Assembly: GCA_035524275.1 (NCBI GenBank)
Contig: DATKPC010000095.1
Coordinates: forward strand, 1-64,000
DNA from: DATKPC01 sp035524275
Lineage (GTDB): Bacteria; Pseudomonadota; Gammaproteobacteria; Burkholderiales; Burkholderiaceae_F
DNA length: 64,000 nt
Reading direction: 5' to 3'
The translations under genes and the position numbers were made by a program. Shown one piece after another: positions 57,423-64,000 of the stretch. Under the pieces are notes generated by a model. It did not search any database, was not told the DNA's origin, and saw nothing but the letters and a program-made list of their open reading frames with translations. The stretch's first letter is position 1. Each line of letters opens with the position of its first letter.

Positions 57423-58262
57423 TCAGCCGGTGGAAGCCCTCGCGACGTGGCCGCCGCGTTCCGGCACGACGACGGGGTAACCGGGGAAGAATCGCGACAC
57501 CAGCTGCCGCGGCCCGAGGTCCTCGATCTCGCGAAAGCCCGCGCGCCGCAACCGCTCGTCGAGGGCCTCGGTCTCGAGGAACGTCTGCAGCGATTCGCCG
57601 GCCGCCGCGACACGCGCCGCCAGATCGTCGAGCACGGCCGCCGTCGCGTCCGTCAGCTCGCCGCGCGGGTTTGCATAGTCGAAGACGAGGTCCGCGCCTC
57701 CCGGATTCGCGGCGACGAAGCGCAGTGTCTCGTCGATCGCCTCCACGCTCAGGTAGACGACGACGCCGAGCCACGAGAAGAACGTCCGGCAGGACGCATC
57801 GAACCCGCAAGCCTCCAGCCGCGAGCGCAGGTCCTCGCGCTCGAAGTCCACCGGAACGTAGACGAGCGACGGCGGGGCCTCGATGCCGGCCGCCGCGAGC
57901 TTCGCGCGCTTCCAGGCCTGCGTCGACGGATGGTCGACCTCGAAGATCTTCAGCTTGTCGCGCAACGGCCCGCGATACGCGTACGTATCCAGCCCGGCGC
58001 CCAGGATCGCGAGCTGGCGCGCGCCGCGTCGCTGCGCCGCGGCCAGCGCATCCTCGGCAAAGCGGGTCCTCATCGCGATGAAAAGGCGCATCACGCGCTG
58101 CTTCGCATCCCCGCGCGCCGCCTCGATCGCGGCCCCCGCGTCGTCGCCGAGGATGGCGACCGCCAGCGGGTCGGCGAATACCGAACCGCCTTCGAGCACC
58201 TGGTGCGCCGCGCGGTGCCCCGCCGCGCCCAGCGCGGTCCGACTCGGCCTGCCCGCCTGCAT
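57423..58262 (-). CDS. SAM-dependent methyltransferase (TIGR00027/LCMT-like)
   Basis: A 279-residue class I methyltransferase. The N-terminus SRTALGAAGHRAAHQVLEGG and the SAM motif LAILGAGLDTYAYR mark the leucine carboxyl methyltransferase-like TIGR00027 family; FEVDHPSTQAWKRAKL is the acidic motif, and FFSWLGVVVYLS is conserved. The acceptor is unknown. Its ATG lies 10 bp downstream of the parC stop on the same strand, which may be simple co-transcription. Confidence 0.88.
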   Translation of the reverse strand: MQAGRPSRTALGAAGHRAAHQVLEGGSVFADPLAVAILGDDAGAAIEAARGDAKQRVMRLFIAMRTRFAEDALAAAQRRGARQLAILGAGLDTYAYRGPLRDKLKIFEVDHPSTQAWKRAKLAAAGIEAPPSLVYVPVDFEREDLRSRLEACGFDASCRTFFSWLGVVVYLSVEAIDETLRFVAANPGGADLVFDYANPRGELTDATAAVLDDLAARVAAAGESLQTFLETEALDERLRRAGFREIEDLGPRQLVSRFFPGYPVVVPERGGHVARASTG

Positions 58263-58271
58263 GGTGCCGGG

Positions 58272-60617
58272 CTACGCGGACCGGTCGGGTTCGGCGCCCG
58301 GCGCCGGCGGCGTCACCTTCGCGATTCCCGTCGGTTTCAGCCGTGACGCGAGCAGCGTGCCCTTGCGTGCCCGATGGCCGGCATGCGCGGCGAGCGCGCC
58401 ACCGGCGATGACGAGGTCGGTCGGCTTGCCGGTGCGCTGCGCCGTCCCGCTGACGACGACGCCGGCGTCGCCGCACGGCACCGCGCCGAGCAATTTCTCG
58501 CCATCGTCGAGGCCCATGAAGGCGACGCCGCGGCCGCCGGCGCCCTGCGCCTTGATCTCGCTCGCGGCGAACACCAGCAGGCGCCCCTTCTCCGACAGGC
58601 ACGCGATGCGATCATCGCGCGCGGCGTCGACGCGCTCCGGCCGCAGCGGTCGCGCGCCCTCGTCGAGCGTCACGAACTGCTTGCCGCCCTTCTGCCTCGA
58701 GACCAGGTCGCCGAGCACGCAGGCAAAGCCGTGGCCGGCGGTCGTCGCGAGCAGCAGCGGCTGCGACGTGTCGCCGGCGACGTACGCGACAAGCTGCGTC
58801 CCGGACTCCAGCTCGATCATCGAGGTCACGGGCGCGCCGTCGCCGCGCGCCGAGGGCAGCTGCGCGACCGGGATCGAGTAGACGCGGCCGTTGCTGCCGA
58901 CCGCGACGAGGACGTCGACGGTCCGGCACGGCCATGCGCCGTAGAGCGCGTCGCCGGCCTTGAACGTGAAGAGCGACGGATCATGCCCGTGGCCGTTGCG
59001 CGCCCGCGCGAAACCCTTCTCCGAGACGATCACGGTCACCGGCTCGTCCAGCACCCGCGTCTCGACCGTGGCGCGCGCCGCCGTCTCGATCAGCGTTCGG
59101 CGGTCGTCGCCGTACTTCTTCGCGTCCTCGTCGAATTCGCGCTCGACCTGGCGCTTGAGCAGCGCCTCGGACGCCAGCAGCTTCTGCAGCGACGCCTCGT
59201 CCCGCCGTTTTTCCTCGAGCTCCTGCGTGATCCTGATCGCCTCCAGCCGTGCCAGCTGGCGCAACCGGATCTCGAGGATGTCCTCGGCCTGCCGGTCACT
59301 GAGCCGGAACGCCTTGATCAGTTCCGGCTTCGGCTCGTCGGACTGGCGGATGATCCGGATCACCTTGTCGATGTGGAGAAGGACGATTTCGCGGCCCTCG
59401 AGGATGTGGATGCGGTCCTGGATCCTCTCGAGCCGGTGGCGGCTGCGCAGCCGCACGGTCTCGACGCGGAAGCCGATCCACTCGCGCAGGATCTCGAGCA
59501 GCGGCTTGCAGCGCGGGCGCCCGTCGCGCCCGATCATCACGAGATTGACCGGGACGCTCGTCTCGAGGCTGGTGTGCGCCAGCAGCGTGTTGACGAACTC
59601 CTGCCGGTCGACCTTCGCGGTCCGCGGCTCGAACACGAGACGCACCGCGGCATCCTTGCTCGACTCGTCGCGCATCCGGTCGAGGACCGCAAGCACGACC
59701 TGCCGCAACTGCTGCTGCTCCGCGGTTAGCGACTTCTTGCCGGCCTTCACCGTCGGATTCGTGAGCTCCGCGATCTCCTCCTGGACCCGCCGCAACGAGG
59801 CGCCGGGCGGCAGTTCGTCGACCACCAGCTGCCACTGCCCGCGCGCCAGGTCCTCGAAGCGGAAGCGCGCGCGGACCTTCAGGCTGCCGCGGCCCGTCGC
59901 GTAGATCTCGCGGATGTCCTCGGGCGGCGAGATGATCTGCCCGCCCCCGGCGAAGTCGGGACCCGGCAGCGTCTCCATGACGTCCTGCAGCGTCGCGTCC
60001 GGCGCTTTCATCAGGACGTGCAGCGCCGCGACGACTTCGCGAAGGTTGTGCGACGGGACCTCGGTCGCCATCCCGACCGCGATCCCGGAGGCGCCGTTGA
60101 GCAGCACGAACGGGAGCCGCGCCGGCATCAGCTTGGGCTCGACCGCGGAGCCGTCGAAGTTCGGCGCGAACTCGACGGTGCCCTCGTCGAGCTCGTCGAG
60201 CAGCAGCCGCGCGATCGGCGTCAGCCGCGCCTCGGTATAGCGGTAGGCGGCCGCGCCGTCGCCGTCGCGGCTGCCGAAGTTGCCCTGGCCGTCGACGAGC
60301 GGGTAGCGCAGCGTGAAGTCCTGCGCCATGCGGACCAGCGCGTCATAGGCCGCCTGGTCGCCGTGCGGATGGAAGCGGCCGATGACGTCGCCGACGACGC
60401 GCGCCGACTTGACGTGGCGCGATCCGGCCGCGAGACCCATCCGCTCCATCGCGAACAGGATGCGCCGCTGCACCGGTTTCTGGCCGTCGGCGACATCCGG
60501 CAGCGCGCGTCCCTTGACGACCGAGACCGCGTAGTCGAGATAGGCGCGCTGCGCGAATTCGGCGAGCGCGAGGCTCTCCGGCGGTTCGGAGTCGAACAGT
60601 GAAGGTTGGTCTTTCAT
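58272..60617 (-). CDS. parC: DNA topoisomerase IV subunit A
   Basis: A 781-residue type II topoisomerase subunit that decatenates chromosomes. The breakage-reunion domain contains DGQKPVQRRILFAMERMG and the catalytic Tyr127 in RYTEARL. The quinolone-determining region reads HPHGDQAAYDALVRMAQ, with Gln88 at the place of E. coli Ser80 and Asp at that of Glu84. Beta-propeller-like C-terminal blades follow (two degenerate repeats ending near residue 740). The downstream EAL gene separates it from parE by 2.7 kb. Confidence 0.96.
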   Translation of the reverse strand: MKDQPSLFDSEPPESLALAEFAQRAYLDYAVSVVKGRALPDVADGQKPVQRRILFAMERMGLAAGSRHVKSARVVGDVIGRFHPHGDQAAYDALVRMAQDFTLRYPLVDGQGNFGSRDGDGAAAYRYTEARLTPIARLLLDELDEGTVEFAPNFDGSAVEPKLMPARLPFVLLNGASGIAVGMATEVPSHNLREVVAALHVLMKAPDATLQDVMETLPGPDFAGGGQIISPPEDIREIYATGRGSLKVRARFRFEDLARGQWQLVVDELPPGASLRRVQEEIAELTNPTVKAGKKSLTAEQQQLRQVVLAVLDRMRDESSKDAAVRLVFEPRTAKVDRQEFVNTLLAHTSLETSVPVNLVMIGRDGRPRCKPLLEILREWIGFRVETVRLRSRHRLERIQDRIHILEGREIVLLHIDKVIRIIRQSDEPKPELIKAFRLSDRQAEDILEIRLRQLARLEAIRITQELEEKRRDEASLQKLLASEALLKRQVEREFDEDAKKYGDDRRTLIETAARATVETRVLDEPVTVIVSEKGFARARNGHGHDPSLFTFKAGDALYGAWPCRTVDVLVAVGSNGRVYSIPVAQLPSARGDGAPVTSMIELESGTQLVAYVAGDTSQPLLLATTAGHGFACVLGDLVSRQKGGKQFVTLDEGARPLRPERVDAARDDRIACLSEKGRLLVFAASEIKAQGAGGRGVAFMGLDDGEKLLGAVPCGDAGVVVSGTAQRTGKPTDLVIAGGALAAHAGHRARKGTLLASRLKPTGIAKVTPPAPGAEPDRSA

Positions 60618-60699
60618 GGGGATCCTGGGGCGGTGGGCCGGCGGCTTCGGACAAGCGCAGCCGCATGCCGCGCGCCGTGCCGCGGCCCGGGGGCCGCCA

Positions 60700-63207
60700 T
60701 CAATGCATCAGGGAACGCTCGGCGCCGCGCCCGCGCCGGTCGACGAACACGCGCAGGAAGTCCTCGGCGCTCATCGGCCGCGCGAAGAGAAAGCCCTGCG
60801 CCGAATCGCAGCCGAGGTGCTGCATCCAGGTCTGCTGCGCCTGCGTCTCGATGCCCTCGGCCGTGACGCTCAGCCCCAGGCTGCGCGCCATCTCGACGAC
60901 GGCCTTGACGATGGTCAGCGTGCGCGCATCGCGCATGCACTCGACCGTGAAGCTGCGATCGATCTTCAGGCGGTGGATCGGCAGGTCGCGCAGGTGCGCG
61001 AGGCTGGAGGTGCCGACGCCGAAATCGTCCAGCGCGATGTTGACGCCGGCGTTGCGCAGCCGCAGCAGGTTCTCGCGCGAAAGCGGCGGCGTGTCGAGCA
61101 GCGCGGTTTCGGTCACCTCGATCTGGATCTCGCGCGGCGCGACGTCGTACTCCGAGAGGACCGACAGCACGTTCTCGACGCAACCGAGCTGGCGCAGCTG
61201 CACGCCCGACATGTTGACCGCGACCGGCGGCACGTCCAGCCCGATCTGGTGCCACATGCGCCGCGCGCGGCAGGCTTCGCGCAGCACCCAGTCGCCGAGC
61301 GCCACGATCAGCCCGCTCTCCTCCGAGATCGGGATGAACTCCGACGGCGCGATGTCGCCGAGTTCCGCGTCGTTCCAGCGCAGCAGTGCCTCGGCGCCGA
61401 TGATCTTGCCGTCGGCCATCGAGACGAGCGGCTGGTAGAAGAGCCGGAAGTCGCGCGTCTCGACGGCACGCCGCAGGCGCTGCTCCAGCCGCAGGCGGAC
61501 TTCGACGCGGCGCGCGAGCGCCGCGTTGTAGGTTTCGCACCTGCCGCCGCCCGCTGCCTTCGCGTGCCGCATCGCCGCGTCGGCGGCGTTGAGCAGCGAG
61601 TCCAGGTCGACGCCATCGTCGGGGAAGAACGCGACGCCGATCGAGGGCGTCACCGACACCTCCAGCCCCGCGACGCGCGACGATTCGGAGATCGAGGCGA
61701 TCAGCGCCTCGGCGGCCTCGCGCACCGCGTCCGGCTTCTCGGCATCGACGAGCAGCACGAGGAACTCGTCGCCGACGCGGCGCCCGACCACGTTCGGCGG
61801 CCCGACGTTGGCCGCGATGCGGCTGCCGACGGTCGACAGCACCTGGTCGCCGACCTTGTGCCCGTAGCCGTTGTTCAGGAAGCGGAAGTTGTCGAGATTG
61901 ATGAAAAGCAGTGCGCAGTTGCGGCCCGCGGCATAGGCGTCGGACAGCACGGCCTGCGCGCGCTCGTCGAAGAACTGCCGGTTCGGCAGCTGCGTCAGCG
62001 CGTCGAACGTCGACAGCCGGTCGATGCGCTCCTGCGCGCGCACCTGGTCGGTCACGTCCTGCACGATCCCGTGGTAGCCGCGAAAGCGCCCGTGGCGATC
62101 GAAGACCGGGTCGCCGCCGAACTTCATGTACGTCGCCGTCCCGTCGTCGTGGTGCCGTCGCAGGACGATGCCGCGGAACGATTCGCGCGCCGCGAGCGTC
62201 GCGCGATGCGCATCCCAGCCGCCGGGGCCGAGCAGGTCGCCGGGAAGTTCCCACGGCCGCTTGCCGATGGCGTTGGCGAGGTCCGCCGCAAGCGCCGCGC
62301 CACGCGCGGCGCCGGGCCGCATCAGCGTGTAGCGCAGGTCCTCGTCCTGCTCCCAGTACCAGTCGCACGCGAGGCTTGCCAGCGCGCGGAAACGCTCGTC
62401 GACACGCGCCGCTCGCGCGAGCAGCGCACGGCGGCCGCCGGCGACGACGAACGCGGCGCGGTAGCCGACCCAGCGCCCGGCGGCGAACCGCGGCTCGCCG
62501 CTGAACTCGTAGTGCAGCGGCGCCTGCCCGTCCTTCGGCACGATCTGCACCGCGACGCGATGGAACGGCTCGTGTCGGGCGAGCAGGGGCGCGAGCGATA
62601 GCCAATCGATCGTCACGCGCGGCGCCGCGGCCAGGTCGCCGAGCGTGCGGCCGACCATCCCCGGAAACACCGCGGCATCGGCGTCCGGCGCGACGTGCGT
62701 GACGCGCAGGTCCTGGTCGGTCTCGCAATACCAGGCGAAACCGGTCCGCAGCAGGTCGCGATAGAGGCCGTCCGGCCACCGATCCTGCGACGCGACGGAC
62801 GCCGAAGGCTGGACGTCCTCCGACACCGGGTCGGCCGAAACACGGTCCGGCGCGGCGGTCGCGCCGGCAGCGGCGGGCGGCGCCGGCGGCAGCGGCACCA
62901 GTTCCTCGTTGCGCGGTGCAGGCGTCGCCGCATCGGATGAGCCGTCGCGCGCCGGGCGCGCCAGCAGCCGCCAGCCGACGACCATGGCCGCCAGAAGCGC
63001 GGCGGCCGTCAGCGCGGTGCCGCCGATGCCCGTCGCGGCGCCGACCGGGCGCGTGGCGGTGACCGCGCCGCGTAGCTGCTCGCACAGCCACGCCAGCCCG
63101 AACGCCAGCAGCAGCGCGACGAGGAGCCGCGCCGAGACGACGCCCCGGCGCCGGGGGCCGCGCCCGATACCTGCTGCCGGATCTGGACTGAAGAGGGTTC
63201 GCTTCAC
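60700..63207 (-). CDS. Membrane PAS-GGDEF-EAL c-di-GMP signalling protein
   Basis: An 835-residue inner-membrane protein. Two TM segments (about 25-45 and 63-82) are followed by a Pro/Ala-rich linker, two PAS-like domains (about 145-270 and 280-400), a GGDEF domain and an EAL domain. The GGDEF motif reads RRVGDEF (around residue 480), with the first Gly changed to Val, so cyclase activity is doubtful and it may only bind GTP. The EAL site is intact (AEALLRW around 605; ALDDFGVGTSSL), so it should be a phosphodiesterase. It lies between parC and parE on the same strand. Confidence 0.9.
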   Translation of the reverse strand: MKRTLFSPDPAAGIGRGPRRRGVVSARLLVALLLAFGLAWLCEQLRGAVTATRPVGAATGIGGTALTAAALLAAMVVGWRLLARPARDGSSDAATPAPRNEELVPLPPAPPAAAGATAAPDRVSADPVSEDVQPSASVASQDRWPDGLYRDLLRTGFAWYCETDQDLRVTHVAPDADAAVFPGMVGRTLGDLAAAPRVTIDWLSLAPLLARHEPFHRVAVQIVPKDGQAPLHYEFSGEPRFAAGRWVGYRAAFVVAGGRRALLARAARVDERFRALASLACDWYWEQDEDLRYTLMRPGAARGAALAADLANAIGKRPWELPGDLLGPGGWDAHRATLAARESFRGIVLRRHHDDGTATYMKFGGDPVFDRHGRFRGYHGIVQDVTDQVRAQERIDRLSTFDALTQLPNRQFFDERAQAVLSDAYAAGRNCALLFINLDNFRFLNNGYGHKVGDQVLSTVGSRIAANVGPPNVVGRRVGDEFLVLLVDAEKPDAVREAAEALIASISESSRVAGLEVSVTPSIGVAFFPDDGVDLDSLLNAADAAMRHAKAAGGGRCETYNAALARRVEVRLRLEQRLRRAVETRDFRLFYQPLVSMADGKIIGAEALLRWNDAELGDIAPSEFIPISEESGLIVALGDWVLREACRARRMWHQIGLDVPPVAVNMSGVQLRQLGCVENVLSVLSEYDVAPREIQIEVTETALLDTPPLSRENLLRLRNAGVNIALDDFGVGTSSLAHLRDLPIHRLKIDRSFTVECMRDARTLTIVKAVVEMARSLGLSVTAEGIETQAQQTWMQHLGCDSAQGFLFARPMSAEDFLRVFVDRRGRGAERSLMH

Positions 63208-63366
63208 GGGCGGTTCACGCGGGGAATCGGTCGTGGGCGGGGCGTCGATCGCCGCGCGCCCTGCGGAACACTACACGCTGGACACCCGGCCGACGAGTGG
63301 GGGATCGACCCGCGCGTCCGGCCATCGTCGACGGAACCGGCCGCGGGTGCCGACCGCGCCGCAAGC

Positions 63367-64000
63367 TCAGACGTCGGCTTCGACTTCGTTGCCGTGCTCC
63401 TCGAGCCAGGCGCGCCGCGCCGCGGCTTCGGCACGGCCCATCAGCATCGTCATCGTCGCCGATGTCGCGTCGAGCGCGAAGTCGCCGAGCGTCACGGGCA
63501 GCAGTCGCCGCGTGTCCGGATTCATCGTCGTTTCCCACAGCTGCTCCGCGCTCATCTCGCCGAGTCCCTTGAAGCGGCCGATCTCCCATGCCCCTTCGCG
63601 GACGCCCTCGTCCTTCAGCTTCGCCAGCGTCGCGTCGCGCTCCGCCTCGTCGAGGCAATAGAGGCGCCGCGCCGGGCGCCGGCCCTGCGCGGAGACGTCG
63701 ATCCGGAACAGCGGCGGACGCGCGACATGGATGTGGCCGCGCTCGATCAGCCGCGGGAAATGGCGGAAGAACAGCGTGAGCAGCAGGACCTGGATATGCG
63801 CGCCGTCGACGTCGGCGTCGGCCAGCACGCAGATCTTGGCGTAGCGCAGCCCGGACAGGTCCGGGTCGTCGCCTTGGCCGTGCGGGTCGACGCCGATCGC
63901 CACCGCGATGTCGTGCACCTCGGCGTTCGCGAAGAGGCGATCGCGGTCGACCTCCCACGTATTGAGGACCTTCCCGCGCAGCGGCAGGATGGCCTGGAAT
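63367..64000 (-). CDS. parE: DNA topoisomerase IV subunit B (partial, C-terminal part)
   Basis: About 210 residues of the C-terminus are in view; the 5' end is beyond the right edge. The visible part is the end of the TOPRIM domain (ILPLRGKVLNTWEV, then ADADVDGAHI with the metal-binding DxD) and the conserved tail GRFKGLGEMSAEQLWETTMN, which distinguishes ParE/GyrB. With parC downstream, assignment to ParE rather than GyrB is favoured. A 159-bp gap separates its stop from the next gene's start. Confidence 0.93.
   Translation of the reverse strand, partial: FQAILPLRGKVLNTWEVDRDRLFANAEVHDIAVAIGVDPHGQGDDPDLSGLRYAKICVLADADVDGAHIQVLLLTLFFRHFPRLIERGHIHVARPPLFRIDVSAQGRRPARRLYCLDEAERDATLAKLKDEGVREGAWEIGRFKGLGEMSAEQLWETTMNPDTRRLLPVTLGDFALDATSATMTMLMGRAEAAARRAWLEEHGNEVEADV

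Overview
The window is high-GC bacterial chromosome with no rRNA, tRNA, CRISPR array, insertion sequence or phage module that I can recognise. Gene content points to a betaproteobacterium of the Burkholderiales/Rhodocyclales type: scpB with an apparent rluB next to it, an E. coli-like LexA with lexA-imuA-imuB-dnaE2, rnfB-nth-DUF1841, an intracellular PHA depolymerase with a cysteine nucleophile, DUF1631 proteins and a MocR-type regulator. Genes are packed tightly, with many start/stop overlaps of 4 bp, and long antisense open frames are common because of the base composition.

Layout. 0-1 kb: rluB-like start and scpB (minus). 1.4-13.5 kb: an SOS mutagenesis region. lexA lies behind two overlapping LexA boxes and is followed by imuA and imuB; a GST gene, serC, serA and a di-heme c-type protein intervene before dnaE2, which has its own near-consensus LexA box touching the start codon. 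Three different short tandem repeats (10 bp, 13 bp, 6 bp) sit around lexA. 13.6-17.6 kb: a lipoprotein, a class III cyclase/STAND ATPase/TPR protein and an FFLxELYG-type protein. 17.6-28 kb: an oligopeptide/dipeptide-type ABC importer (fused double ATPase and two permeases on minus) divergent from an operon of three tandem paralogous solute-binding proteins and a membrane-anchored lipase-like hydrolase. 28-34 kb: alaX, acyl-CoA-binding protein, pncB, fdxA, phaZ, rnfB, nth, DUF1841. 34-38 kb: two small cytochromes c, then moxR, a GNAT gene and a CoxE-like VWA gene. 37.8-45.5 kb: a four-gene minus-strand cluster of two DUF1631 paralogues, a spermidine-synthase-like protein and a GspE/PilB-type ATPase without any other secretion or pilus genes.

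45.8-64 kb: a family 6 uracil/hypoxanthine-DNA glycosylase, htpG, a MocR regulator divergent from lysE-eamA-phzF, then an unusual group of a GT4 glycosyltransferase, an Mpo1/DUF962-like membrane protein, a class III aminotransferase with a long N-terminal extension, a type I phosphatidylserine decarboxylase and a TIGR00027-type methyltransferase, followed by parC, a PAS-GGDEF-EAL protein and the 3' part of parE.

The parts most deserving attention are the split SOS mutasome with its repeat-rich control region, the triple binding-protein importer, the DUF1631/GspE cluster and the candidate lipid-modification group at 52.5-58.3 kb. All functional statements come from reading motifs and gene order; no database search was run.
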